Of a stretch of 64,000 bases of DNA, positions 1 through 12,775 are shown one piece after another; within the stretch, counting starts at the first letter, position 1, and every line of letters begins with the position of its first letter. This DNA comes from Bolinopsis microptera. Its lineage: Eukaryota > Ctenophora > Tentaculata > Lobata > Bolinopsidae. The translations under genes were made by a program, and so were the position numbers. The notes beneath the pieces are model-generated. The model saw only the letters and a program-made list of their open reading frames with translations. It did not search any database and was not told the origin of the DNA. Where the stretch lies: positions 13,995,118 through 14,059,117 of the forward strand of contig NC_087078.1 in NCBI RefSeq assembly GCF_026151205.1, read 5' to 3'.

Positions 1-887
1 ATTTTTTATGTTTCATTTTGTCGAAAAACATTATTGTGTCGTCTCAAACAAATCTAAAATCTTACTTGCCCACTGGGAACGACACTTATTTATAGTAAAG
101 ACGGTGTTTCCGTGGTAATTTATATGTATTCTAATGATGGGTCGTACAGCCCCAGCACATCGTGCTCCCGAATCTCGTACCCCAGACTTTCAGCCCAGAG
201 CTCCATAACATATTACCTCAGTGGCCATGGGCCCTAGGACCCAGGTGAATTCATGTCCCAGCAACTACGAGGTCCTAGAGCACGACGATCTAGGGATTGC
301 AATCTGTGGCACGGGCCTCTTGGACAGAACGACACGAAACTAATTAGTAGTCATCCGTTAGAAACCAAAATTATTTATTGCAAAACATTTTAAAAGGCGA
401 ATATTATAAGTATTATTAGAAATACCTTGTACCGTTGTTAAGATATTATTAGTAATATTAATTGTATTTTATACCATTGTTAAAATTATATTGGTACTAT
501 TAATATTATTTTGTATCATCCGACCAAGATATTCTGAACTATCATGGCTATATCATCAAGGACCCAGAATTCGCAGTCACACCCACAATAACGTACAATT
601 AAGATAGACACTTCGTCATACTCTCTACATTATATTATTCGCATATTATTCACATATTCACCACAATCCACATTATATTGACATGATATTCACACATTCC
701 ACACAGTATTTACATGTCACACACATCAGGACAGGAGAACTGGCTTTAATCACGGTAGTATTGCATTCACCTTACCATTCAAACAAGTTTCATTCCGGGC
801 AGCCCAATATTTCCCGTGCAAACAGGACTCATAATCAAGTTAGTTTTATCAAATTATGCATTTGATTTGATTTCTTTTAGGATCCCT
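1..887. other. 3' flank of the GPCR gene, no gene seen
   Basis: AT-rich sequence beyond the last coding exon of the minus-strand GPCR. The only open frame here is short (60 codons at 683-865), without recognisable motifs or splice context. No RNA gene or repeat array was seen. Confidence 0.5.
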
Positions 888-3800
888 TTACTTCGTAAAA
901 ATCAGGGAACATTTAAATCCAAGATCACACATTTTGAACTTGATCCCACCTAAATGTTTGCACAAGAAGGATTGGTCCGCCATGATATTAGAGATAAGAC
1001 TCACAATTTTGCGTCCATGTGTCAGCCCATTGATGTGTCTGAACCCATGGTCACCATGGCAACCATGGCCGAGGCCATGGCCGTTGGAATAGCTTTTCAC
1101 ACTCTTAACACTTGCACTATAAAGTTTAATCTGTTCAATATACTCTTACATATCAGCTTAACACTGCAATTTGGAGAAAGGGAGTGAGCTGCGTGCAATA
1201 ATAGTGGTATGGTTATAGGAGCTGAATAAGGAAACAAGTAACCATCTTGTGTATCAGAAAGTGGTAAAGTTAAGACGGATATGCTATTATTGCACGCTGC
1301 ACTCTCGGTACGCTTAATTAATTAAGAATGCTAGTCACTCGCGCACTTGTTCACATTTCACACTCATTAGAAACACAGCTGCATTCCAAATAGGCATACG
1401 AAACCCTTCAAACGCTGTTTTAGTGGCGAAATATAGAAGTGTTGTGCTTAGAAAAGCTGGTCACATGATAACTGGTCACATGGTCACATGATAACTGGTC
1501 ACATGGTCACATGGTAACTGGTCACATGGTAACATGTCACATGGTAACTGGTCACATAATAACTGGTCACATGATAACTGGTCACATGATAACTGGTCAC
1601 ATGGTCACACGGTAACTAGTCACACGGTAACTGGTCACACGGTAACTGGTCACACGGTAACTAGTCACACGGTAACTGGTCACATGGTAACTGGTCACAC
1701 GGTAACTGGTCACACGGTAACTGGTCACATGATAACTGGTCACATGATAACTGTGATTGATGACACATACCTTCCAGAAGTCTGAATCTTGTTATTCGTT
1801 GTTCCATTCCAGCTCTGAGTCAGTCCCCTAACTTCCTTCTGGAACTGGGACATCCTGAAGTTAAAGGAACGTTAGTTGGGAAAACACCGGATAATAAGTT
1901 TAAACATTTCAGAAATACCTAAACACGAAATGCGAGCTCGCAGTGTAGTTGTTAACTAAAAATAAAAACCTGAAATAGTAAAGGAAAGGGTTGCCAGCAC
2001 AGTTCAGATACTTCATAATAGTAGTAAGTGTACAGTAGTAGCTGATAGCGGCCGCCTTCATGCCTTCCAGCACTGAGTTCATTATACCCAGATATAGGAA
2101 AAAACCATCTGTAAGGGGGCGAGGGTTATACACAACTTATTGACAGCAGAAATTCTTGAGGAGCCATTATCGACGTTTGTGTAAAGACACTAAGTAAGGC
2201 CCAGAAATAGTAAAGACAAATGAATTGGAATTTGAAAATTCTTTTAGATTAATGCGAGTTGTTATTAAGCTATTTTAAAATTCAAATATCTCACTGAATA
2301 TGTTGAACCACTCAAGAGCATAGCAGAATACGAAGAACATCAACATAAGTATAACTGTGTTAATGGCTTTCTTCTGATGATCTGCTTTAGTTCTTTTCTG
2401 CAAACTCTTAACACTGATCTGGCTCCACCGATCTCGGGCCAGGTTCGGACTTCGGGTATTGTTTACGTTAACCTGGTTGTAGTTTACGTTAACCTGGTTG
2501 TAGTTTACGTTAACCTGGTTGTAGTTTACGTTAACCTGGTTGTAGTTTACGTTAACCTGGTTGTAGTTTACGTTAACCTGGTTGTAGTTTACGTTAACCT
2601 GGTTGTAGTTTACGTTAACCTGGCTGTAATTAATTACCTTTAAGTTTTAACGTGGTTGTAGTTAACGTTAACCTGGTTGTAGTTTACGTTAACCTGGTTG
2701 TAGTTTACGTTAACCTGGTTGTAGTTAATTACCTTTAAGTTTTAACGTGGTTGTAGTTTACGTTAACCTGGTTGTAGTTTACGTTAACCTGGTTGTAGTT
2801 TACGTTAACCTGGTTGTAGTTTACGTTAACCTGGTTGTAGTTTACGTTAACCTGGTTGTAGTTTACGTTAACCTGGTTGTAGTTTACGTTAACCTGGTTG
2901 TAGTTTACGTTAACCTGGCTGTAATTAATTACCTTTAAGTTTTAACGTGGTTTTAGTTTACGTTAACGTGGTTGTAGTTTACGTTAACCTGGTTGTAGTT
3001 TACGTTAACCTGGTTGTAGTTAATTACCTTTAAGTTTTAACCTGGTTGTAGTTTACGTTAACCTGGTTGTAGTTAATTACCTTTAAGTTTTAACGTGGTT
3101 GTAGTTTACGTTAACCTGGTTGTAGTTTACGTTAACCTGGTTGTAGTTTACGTTAACCTGGTTGTAGTTTACGTTAACCTGGTTGTAGTTTACGTTAACC
3201 TGGTTGTAGTTTACGTTAACCTGGTTGTAGTTTACGTTAACCTGGCTGTAATTAATTACCTTTAAGTTTTAACGTGGTTTTAGTTTACGTTAACGTGACT
3301 GTAGTTTACGTTAACCTGCTTGAATTTTTCCGGAACACTACATATAAGTTACTTTTCAAGTGCCAAAATAATTTGAATGGTCAACGCTAGACAATGAGAC
3401 GTCAAAGAGCTAAAGAAACATTAAAAATTTGAGGAAAATGTCAACTACTCAAAACTTTAAAACACGCCAACTATTTGACCTTTGGCTTTAGAAGTTTAGA
3501 CAATACCAGCTGTATCGTGGCCTGTGGGAAGTAACATTCTTATTTTACGCAAGGCAAACAGAAAACACCTTCGTCAATTTAACTGATTGTAACTGAATAT
3601 AACTAATCACCTCTTTAATTTTTCTACTAGTTCGCCTCAGAACGACTTTACCCTCCAAGTCCTCAGATGCAGTTCCTTGCCCCGTGTGTATCTCCGTGTA
3701 ACCAGCATCAACCTTGCTCATCTAGGAGAAAACATGGGATTAGATTAAACAAATCATCGAAACTTGAGCCCTAGTCGCGCAAAAAACATGCAGAGATATA

Positions 3801-6800
3801 ACGGAAAATTATTGAATTCTTAATTAGCGAACAGGAGATTGTACCTGGGTTGTAATAGGTTTCTCTGCCGCTTTCCTCTTGAAACTGAGAGATCTAAGTT
3901 CCTTAGTCAGGGCAACTGACCCTCTGAATGAGCGGTTCCTTTTCAAATCGGGCGGCTCAATCTGCTGTATTATACGTTTTGAGTTCTTGAATATCCTGTG
4001 TAGAATCACTATCACAGCCACACCTGAATGAGAAGGAGATGATAACGTTATACTATACATCATACAATACATTTTAGAGTATACAGTATACAGTATACAA
4101 TATATGTTCATGGTGTGATGATTTGTGTGGTAGTGTTATCACCCTATGTCGGGACAGTTCATAAATTAAGTAGTCAGATGTTCAATTAGTTTAGTTAGCC
4201 GTCAAGGAGCAGTTCAGCCTTTATGATAGTTTATATTGAACAATATCCACAACCCAGCCTATCAATCAGACCGACTTGGTGATGTATAGTAATTAAATCA
4301 AACGCAGTTGACTGAGCATATAATGTGAGATAAAGCCAAACAAGACAATATACCCAGAAAGAAAGCAGACCGCGGCTCAGCTGTGAAAATACTTTAATCA
4401 ATATTAATTTCTCATAAGGTCAGCTATTATAGCAAGGATTAATGCAGTCACTAAAATTTCAGTTTCCAAGAAGAACCTTACTTTTTCTTGGTAATTCCTT
4501 TACAGTAGATAAAATCTCTGAATATTCATATGAAAAACTTGAAATACCAAGACGTTTCTCCAGCTATCCACAACAAATCTCACTTAATCTGTGACGAGCC
4601 CAAGCTTAACTGTGAGAACAAGTTACCACAACAACATGATAATAAATAATAACAACAAATCATTTCACAAAACTCACAAAAGAAGACGATAAGGTAAGTA
4701 GGGACAACAATTGGCAGGATATTAACGAAGAAGTACGCTGTGGACACGTACGGAGGGTACGCCACCAGATCTGGGGTTCTCCCCGGTATCTCCCAGTAGT
4801 CCCCCGAGTAACTGTCGTTCTTCTGCACTAAGCTCACGTTCCTCTCCACGTATCTGTACAGACCTACATATTCTCCCACTTTGAAGATGTCAAACATGTC
4901 CTCTACTCGGTACGAGCACTGAAATCATGAGTAGAATATTATCTTTGTGTTATCCTGAGTATTATACACTATACAGGGTTCGTCATATAAAATTTGACTT
5001 TTTCGAAAAATTATTAATTATAAAAGTATAGAAAAGTAATATTTCATGTGGCACACCCTGTATATTATATACAGAATATAAATTATAGGTACTAGATAGT
5101 CAGTAGAAATATCTCGTTACTAATCGGTAATCCTAGTCTGTAATATTCTTTTCAACATGATAATAAAGAGTGAAAGGTACTTAAATTTAATATAATTTTA
5201 GTAATGCGGTGTAATCTTGAGTTAATAAAGTGCAGTTAATAAAATACAGTCCAGATAAAAAAGTCAGAGTTACCTGGGTAAACTGGGGGACATACTGATA
5301 GTTAATAACTTTAAAAGGTCTGTTCTCGCTGGTATCCATGACAGCGTCATCAGGTATAAGATAAGGGAAGATAGCCAATAGCAGGGCAGAGACCCAGCAC
5401 GTGATCACTAGTATCAGACAGTTCTTCACTGTCATGATAAGGTGCACGTGCAGCGCGTCGTGCACAGAGATAAACCGGTCAAAACTGAAAAGTTTCTCAT
5501 TTTAGGAGATCAACTGGTTGAAAGTATAGGATAAACCTCATGCCAAAGGATGAACACTAAACATTAAACAGGTCAACCTTTAAATATTCATAAAATTGGT
5601 TCTAAGTTTTTTCGATCAAAATTCACACAATATTCCATTTCTTTATAAGGAAATAATTGCTTAGTTATGGCCTTATAAAATTAAGTAGTAACCTAAACCT
5701 ACCAAATTAGGATTAGGGTAAACAAGGCAGCTTTACTTGACGTGTTCATCACGATTCCTGAAAATAATCATCTGTCAGTTCATCATGACATCATGTTTAG
5801 AGATCCTGTGGAAGTTAAGTTTTACGAGCAAGAAATTACATTTGCTTAGAGTTTAGAAGCATAAAAGTTTTCAAAGATCATGCCATCATCTTCAATAAAT
5901 GTGTTCAATTTTGTTTTTTAAAGTTCCAGTTTGCAAATAAAGAACTGCGTAATATATAGTGTTTAAATCTCCGATCAATATTTATGAGCGACGGCTAAAC
6001 ACAGTCAACATTTTTCCTGTTCGCTAATGCTTAATAAAATCACCGTCTCTATCCTGCATTTTGTATAGAGTCATAGAGCGGTTCCGATCAAATTCAGTTG
6101 GACTTTTGCCAGGATGTCAGGACTTATTTTGCTGTTTGGAACATTTAAACTAAATTTCTGGCAACTTTTAAAACGTTGGTTTTGTTGTCGCAGAAAATAT
6201 ATTTGTCAGAATCCTTTGTCATTATTCAAGGTTTCATACACTTGTTAAAACTACCAATTTGAAACTCAAATTGCAGCTTATTGTTTTAACATTTTATGAC
6301 GTTTTCCGCTGTAATGCTTCCCCGAATAAGTTATAACCAATAAAAAAATACCCTAAACGCATTGTGATGGAGACGGAAGTAGCAGGTGCAGATAAAATGG
6401 GTGTGGTCATCACACCTGAACTATGTGTGAAGTTCGACATGAGTGGGGAATATTTGTAGCAACTTATTAACCTGATAATTAGAAGTTAATCACGAAAATT
6501 ACACACCAGCCCGAAACCACTGAAATTAGCGTCGTGTTGTAAGACTTGTTCAATGTTCATGCACTGTCATTCCACTGTGCCTCCCCGCGTTAAAATTATT
6601 GACCACAGCAAGTTGGAAATTTAACTCGCTCAGAAGACATACGTCACAACGGGAGAAATATAGCTTCAACGTACATCAAAAGTATATTTATAGAGCTTCT
6701 TCAATATCATTATTCAGCAAATTGCTCTGCAATCATCAACTTTTTTACGAGATTCAGGGTCTTCATTGATATATAATGTTCACTTCTAAACGTCGCGTAC

Positions 6801-9800
6801 ACTCCTAGACCTTTGTCAACTAGCGTGTCTCATAGTGAATATTTAGCTGGATTCGCCAGACCCCATAGTCATAGTCTCTGAACTAGATATACTGCATCAA
6901 GTTTTCAACCAAGAATATGAAATTAAGGTAAAAATGGTATCTAAACAGTTAAGTACCTGAGAAAGTACAATAACTTTGTAAAGCTTCGTTGAAAGTACTG
7001 CCAGTAGAATTTCCCTCTAGTCCACTGATTGTCCTGTTCTCGTTCAGTAGACTGTAGACTGAGAACGGCATCACAAATATACCTGTAATAGTCCACAGTA
7101 AGAAACTAGTCCTGATTTATAAATTACTGAGCACATTTAGAAAATAGAGATTAGAAAATAGGGAACCTATCTGGTTTCACCACCAGACTTTAGAGGTTTG
7201 GTCACCAGTTCGAGTCAAACCAATTCGAGTCAATTCTCCTTGGCTCAACTCCAATGCAGAGCTTTGATATCCAGAGACCGTTTAGACCACCAAATTTGTC
7301 AAATATTGTCATTCATGTATTTTATGTCTTAATTTTTCAAAACCTGGTCAATATCAAAACATTCATAGTAAATCATATATCATCTTACAGCAATCGCGGA
7401 TTAAATCGAATATATATATTCAAATGTTCGAATATTTGCGCTTTAATGAAAGAATCTAATTCCGGAAAAAGCACTTCTTTTAAAAGTAAACTCTAATTTT
7501 ATCCACCAAATCGAAATCAATGTAATGAAAATGAGGCTATAACATTGACAATTCCAAACATACCGTTACAAAGGTCAGCAATAGCCATACTGGTAAAGAA
7601 GATAACGGATACAGTCTTTGAGAGAGGTATCCGAGTGAAAACAGTCAGGGCCATCATGTTACCTGGCAAATTGGGAGGGGTTGGTCAGTTACAGTTATTT
7701 GGGGGTAAACTGTAAAACATGGCCGTAAACAGCATTCACAGTACTAGTTGTATATTGGATTGCCATTAACTTTAGCCCTTTTTGATGACCCTTACAACTT
7801 TTATTGCGAAACCTATTCTTTTCGCTGTGATCAGGTGCGATGAATTGTAGATTTTCCGGCGATCCAGAACCTTATTTCATGTCTGCAAAAAGGGCAGAAT
7901 TCAAGCCCAGGATTTTCTAAACGTTACAGAAGGTCAAGGTTGATCGAACAAGATTACGTATCTCTAGGTGCTATTTCCGGGCACTCATGGGGGCTTACAG
8001 TGAGAATAACTCGATAATGACACTTTAAACCGTTATCTGTGTCGCTGATTACAGATTGAACACTCCACAAAGGATGACGCTAATGGTAAATTAGCGACTT
8101 ATCCTAATCCTGTTATTAGGTTTTATCACGTCACTAGTTGACGTTCCCTTCTCTAACAATGTAAAATATATTACTGCTTTATTGTTAGCGAGTCTACGTG
8201 TAAATTATAAGTAGTAATTCTCCTACTACTATTTTCGCTAAAGTGAGCTTTTTAACCTACACTAGTCGCTAAAGTGAGCATGCTTACCTACAATAGTCGC
8301 TAAAGTGAGCATTCTTACCTACAATAGTCGCTAAAGTGAGCATTCTTACCTACAATAGTCGCTAAAGTGAGCATGCTTACCTACAATAGTCGCTAAAGTG
8401 AGCATTCTTACCTATAATAGTCGCTAAAGTGAGCATGCTTACCTACAATAGTCGCTAAAATGAGCATTCTTACCTACAATAGTCGCTAAAGTGAGCATTC
8501 TTACCTACAATAGTCGCTAAAGTGAGCATTTTTACCTACAATAGTCGCTAAAGTGAAAATTCTTACCTACAATAGTCGCTAAAGTGAGCATGCTTACCTA
8601 CAATAGTCGCTAAAGTGAGCATTCTTACCTACAATAGTCGCTAAAGTGAGAACGATAAAAAATACTGCCAGAATTATCTCCGCAGCTTCGTGGTATGATT
8701 TCTCATCTGAAATTAGAAACATTAAACTAAATATAATAATCAATATTGAATATCAACATGCATAATAAAATGTAGTGTGTGGTAGTTTGTGTGGTAGTTT
8801 GTGTGGTAGTTTGTGTGGTAGTTTGTGTGGTAGTTTGTGTGGTAGTTTGTGTGGTAGTTTTTGTGGTAGTTTGTGCGGTAGTTTGTGTGGTAGTTTGTGT
8901 GGTAGTTTGTAGCTACACTAACAGGGAGCCACCGACTAGAATCCCAACAATAGGAGCTGTATATTGAGATGAAGTCATACCAAAACCAACATCACTAGCG
9001 GGTTATGATCTGTTTGTATGACCATGTAAGGCATCAAACCTCCAGCCAAGTTACTGATGTGTTACTCAGCTAGCAATAAAGTCACTGTCAAGTCTCTGTG
9101 TGATGGGCAACTAAATGTGCGTACAAATGTGCGTACAAATGTGCGTACAAATGTGCGTACAAATGTGCGTACAAATATGCGTACAAATGTGCGTACAAAT
9201 GTGCGTACAAATGTGCGTACAAATGTGCGTACACATTTGCGTACACTGACTGCGTACGGGGGGGGGGGGGGGGGGGTACCAATGGCATAGAATGGAGAAA
9301 AATGGCATAAAATTCATCAAATGGCATAGAAATTTCATGGCATAAATGGAAATTTTGTTGGCCAATTCTCCATTATGCCATTTATGCCATTGGTACCCCC
9401 CCCCCCCCCCCCCCCTGCGTACAAATGAGCTGTTACTTTAAAAGTTTAAAAGTTGAAAGTTTTCATTTTAGAAAAGTCTGGACGCGTGTGATTAAATGAA
9501 ATTAAAACTGATAAAATCCAGCCTTTCTCTTAAGTTAATCGAGAAAAAGATTATTCATAACATATAACTATACCTAAAAAGTAAAAAGGCTAGACTCAAT
9601 TAAAAAGTGGTATTACCTGTAAGATGTGTATAGGAATCAGTGTAGAAAGTACTGCTGGAGGTGTACCACGAGCTTGTTGGGTAGGTTCCCGTCGTTGTAC
9701 CATAATCTCCACTCTTGTTTAACGTACTATCATCTGCGAACACTGTCTCCCCTTCTGTCTGCACCTGTCATAACAAGAGGGGTTAGTTGTGGTGTTATTT

Positions 9801-10254
9801 GACAGTTGTACACAAGTTAACAATCTCATGATAATGCAAGATTGCACGTTTCATGTACAACTTTAGCTGTGCAATTTCAACTGCCAAAATGACTATACAT
9901 AATACAACATCATCATTCATCAACCATTTGGGGGACAAACTTTCAACTACTCTAGTGTCCAGATCAAATTATGCTTATCAGTAATTAGGTAGGTTTTCAG
10001 TTTCAAACGGAGAAAATGTTTTGAATTGATAAAATCTCAAGGAACTACACCCCAGTATCGTGGTAGAATAACTGAACCTGAACAGGGTTGAAGGAGGCAG
10101 ACTGAGTGACCATAGTACTGAGAGTGGTAGCAGCTTCAGTCATAGCACTGGAGAGCATCTCTGATACCCAGCTCACCGTGACTACATCAGGGTGGTTAGT
10201 CGTCATGTCCGGGTTGTTTGTTGTGATCTTGTTCTGGGGGGTGGTGGTAACCAT
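888..10254 (-). CDS. Class A (rhodopsin-family) GPCR, 14 exons
   Basis: A seven-transmembrane receptor of the plasma membrane; ligand unknown. Exons in gene order: 10254-10078, 9764-9617, 8706-8629, 7662-7564, 7082-6957, 5757-5703, 5484-5274, 4918-4678, 4023-3845, 3721-3611, 2397-2295, 2108-1970, 1854-1771, 1116-888. All boundaries are GT-AG, all phases agree, and the frame closes at 659 residues. Exons 1-2 give a Ser/Thr/Asn-rich extracellular tail. TM1 has IVGN, TM2 has SMAIAD, a Cys precedes TM3, and TM3 ends CFDRF (DRY variant). TM5 spans exons 8-9 and a long basic loop 3 covers exons 9-10. TM6 reads FCYAL in place of CWxP. TM7 has NPFLYYF, followed by helix 8 (MSQFQKEV) and a Gly/His-rich tail. 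Exon 1's 5' end (no signal peptide found; an acceptor inside it is possible), its donor and the last exon are the weakest parts. Exons 3-12 are secure. Confidence 0.85.
1459..1752. repeat. 15-bp minisatellite in the last GPCR intron
   Basis: Tandem copies of a 15-bp unit, ggtcacatgataact, with ATG/ACG and ATA/GTA variants and a few shortened 9-bp units at the start. It lies in the intron between the helix-8 exon and the terminal exon. The open frame across it is a repeat by-product (15 is a multiple of 3). Confidence 0.92.
2456..3322. repeat. 21-bp minisatellite with higher-order structure
   Basis: Units of 21 bp built on tttacgttaacctggttgta run through most of the intron between the loop-3 exon and the TM6 exon. 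Blocks of units are separated by a spacer containing attaattacctttaag, which itself recurs five times. This gives a nested repeat made by amplifying multi-unit blocks. Each unit carries the palindrome GTTAAC. Confidence 0.93.
8231..8658. repeat. 31-bp minisatellite copied from a GPCR exon-intron junction
   Basis: Thirteen decoy copies of a 31-bp unit plus the authentic junction; the shared tcgcta motif recurs every 31 bp from 8235 to 8638. On the minus strand each unit comprises the last 22 bases of the TM1 exon, ending ATTGTAG, followed by the splice donor GTAAGAATG. The array lies directly downstream of the real donor (8628/8629), inside the intron. Confidence 0.95.
8775..8910. repeat. 12-bp minisatellite (gtgtggtagttt)
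   Basis: About eleven tandem 12-bp units in the GPCR intron just upstream of the TM1 exon (gene orientation). The Val-rich frame it produces is an artefact of the 12-bp period. Confidence 0.92.
9112..9245. repeat. 12-bp minisatellite (gtgcgtacaaat)
   Basis: About eleven tandem units in the GPCR intron between the exons at 9617-9764 and 8629-8706. A final partial unit (tgcgtacaaa) reappears after the inverted-repeat element at 9258-9415, so that element appears to have inserted into the array. Confidence 0.92.
9258..9415. mobile_element. 158-bp MITE-like element with poly-G caps
   Basis: Starts with a run of 19 G and ends with a run of 20 C. Just inside, GGTACCAATGGCATA on the left matches the inverted ATGCCATTGGTACC end on the right. 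It is flanked on both sides by tgcgtac, which could be a 7-bp target duplication or simply adjacent units of the 12-bp array. No coding capacity; family not recognised. Confidence 0.7.
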
Positions 10255-10312
10255 GTCTCTGATTGGTTGGTTCGGGTCACGTGGCAGGAATACGGCGTTG
10301 TGATTGGTTGGT
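10240..10312 (-). repeat. Dispersed CCAAT/CACGTG repeat, copy 1
   Basis: Shares with 13449-13530, 14745-14820, 15375-15450 and 15975-16010 a core of AACCAACCAATCAGAG, then a CACGTGAC palindrome region, then a second CCAATCA motif. It overlaps the putative start of GPCR exon 1, so the first in-frame ATG of that exon may be repeat-derived. Confidence 0.6.
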
Positions 10313-11041
10313 TTGACAGAAATAGAGCGATGTGACTGGTGGGAGGTGCTGGTTTGAGTCTAGAAGATTCTTGGTCTTATCACTGAAACACCTGGTTTGA
10401 ATGACCCTACTGTTCGGTTATTTCTGAGCAACAGTATCTAGTTTCTGATAACACCGGAAGTCTTCAAAACACAAGGAATAGCCTCAAAACACAAAGATTC
10501 TATCAAAATTGCAGATAAATCTCAGATCAAGTCTCTCACAATATCCACAAGAGTATTTTCTCTTTTCAGCTGATTGTCGACACGCTATGACATTTTCCGG
10601 CGTGACTTGCTAAGAAGGTTGGTGTTATATTTCAGAAGTTAAGTAAAACCCTGACATTATCATCAGTACACAGCGTTAATTAGAGAATATAATATCCTAC
10701 AATGTCCGTGATTTCATACAAAATCAGGGAATTTCACAGCCAATCGTTGAAGGCCTGAGTGCAGCCCTACAATGATATGGGTCACGTAACCACCAGAGGG
10801 TAGAGGAATCAAAAAAATCTGGATAATATCGCCAGATGACAGCTAATAATTCAGGAACAAACAAGAGGGCAAATTAGATTAAGCTATAATGACGAAACAG
10901 CCAATAGGACAGTATTTTTTATGAAAAATATGCTGAGTGCATACCGCGGGTAGGCGATGAAAAGTAGCACATACTGCTCCTAATGGCGAGAGCTAGTTAA
11001 CTACAGGGTGTACCGGCTGCACCGGTAATATACCCTCAGAC

Positions 11042-11622
11042 AGAGCTAGGTTGTACACAAATCTAGGTAGCACACAAAGCTAGGTAGCACACAAAGCTAG
11101 GTAGCACACAAAGCTAGGTAGCACACAAAGCTAGGTAGCACACAAAGCTAGGTAGCACACGAAGCTAGGTAGCACACGAAGCTAGGTAGCACACAAAGCT
11201 AGGTAGCACACGAAGCTAGGTAGCACACAAAGCTAGGTAGCACACAAAGCTAGGTAGCACACAAAGCTAGGTAGCACACAAAGCTAGGTAGCACACAAAG
11301 CTAGGTAGCACACAAAGCTAGGTAGCACACAAAGCTAGGTAGCACACAAAGCTAGGTAGCACACAAAGCTAGGTAGCACACAAAGCTAGGTAGCACACAA
11401 AGCTAGGTAGCACACAAAGCTAGGTAGCACACAAAGCTAGGTAGCACACGAAGCTAGGTAGCACACGAAGCTAGGTAGCACACAAAGCTAGGTAGCACAC
11501 AAAGCTAGGTAGCACACAAAGCTAGGTAGCACACAAAGCTAGGTAGCACACAAAGCTAGGTAGCACACAAAGCTAGGTAGCACACAAAGCTAGGTAGCAC
11601 ACAAAGCTAGGTAGCACACAAA
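11042..11622. repeat. 17-bp minisatellite (aaagctaggtagcacac)
   Basis: Roughly 34 tandem copies of a 17-bp unit with very little divergence, mostly A/G variation at one position (cacaaag versus cacgaag). The homogeneity suggests recent expansion or ongoing homogenisation. Confidence 0.95.
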
Positions 11623-12404
11623 ACTGAGCAGCACTGAAAGGCAAGCAGCAGGTTTAGCACAGTTAAGCAAAATATTATTTTTGTGACCGATAAGTATTCA
11701 GCAACGCAAACCGTATTGGTAACGGTTACAAGTTGGCACTGTAGATACAACATAATATTATTATTAGAAATTAGAAATAAGATATTGGATCTAGTTACAA
11801 GAACAAGGCAGCGTACGAGTGTACGGCAGAGAGTATCAAGATATACCAAATATCCGCTAACTTAGCCGGCATGTCAAACACTCAAACTACGTCACCCAGC
11901 TACAACGTCACAAGGGGTCTAGTAAGTAGTAGGAAGTTGGGTCTAGCAGTGTTATCTAGCAGTGTCTAGTTGGCCTGAAGATGGCCCAGGTGTACCCTGG
12001 AGGAGTACGTCTATAACACGGTCTAAATGTTAGCACCGAATGTTCGACACAGTAAATCCAGCTGTTGTTGGACATACTGCTGTTGAGTAGCAAGGAAGCC
12101 ATGAATAAAATCAGCCTGACAAGAACAATATTTAAGCACAAGTTTTAACAACAAATACAGATTTTTAAAGCTCTCTTTTATCGTATGAATGTGTGCGCGA
12201 GTGAAGGAAATATTTAATGCAGCGTAAATTAAAATATTTAGTTTTCACATGGACAACGCTGACTATGACTTTATGACTAAACTAAAGAAGCTCTGATCTG
12301 AAAACAAAACAAAACAATCATTAGCATTTAGCGGATGCATCACTCTGAAGTGATCAGGACCGTTCTAAAAAGGCACACACAAAACGGGATCAGTGTGCGA
12401 ACAC

Positions 12405-12775
12405 AGAAATAACCCCGTATTAAGGAAGGAGTGGATATGTTGTGAACACAGAAATAACCCAGTATTAAGGAAGGAGTGTACATGTTGTGAACACAGAAAT
12501 AACCCCGTATTAAGGAAGGAGTGTACATGTTGTGAACACAGAAATAACCCCTTATTAAGGAAGGAGTGTACATGTTGTGAACACAGAAATAACCCCGTAT
12601 TAAGGAAGGAGTGTACATGTTGTGAACACAGAAATAACCCCGTATTAAGGAAGGAGTGTACATGTTGTGAACACAGAAATAACACAGTATTAAGGAAGGA
12701 GTGTACATGTTGTGAACACAGAAATAACCCCGTATTAAGGAAGGAGTGTACATGTTGTGAACACAGAAATAACAC
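12405..12775. repeat. 45-bp minisatellite
   Basis: About eight copies of a 45-bp unit beginning gaacacagaaataacc and ending gtgtacatgttgt, with point variants. Because 45 is divisible by 3, long open frames appear on both strands; none has a start context, domain or non-repeat extension that supports a protein. Confidence 0.94.

Noticed and set aside
2377..2938. VVVYVNL-repeat proteins of 63-88 codons
   Set aside because: Translations of the 21-bp minisatellite, antisense to and within a GPCR intron; the first one overlaps the real TM6 exon on the other strand.
8231..8658. CRISPR-like array with a regular 31-bp period
   Set aside because: Units are contiguous without unique spacers, and the host is a eukaryote; it is a minisatellite derived from an exon junction.
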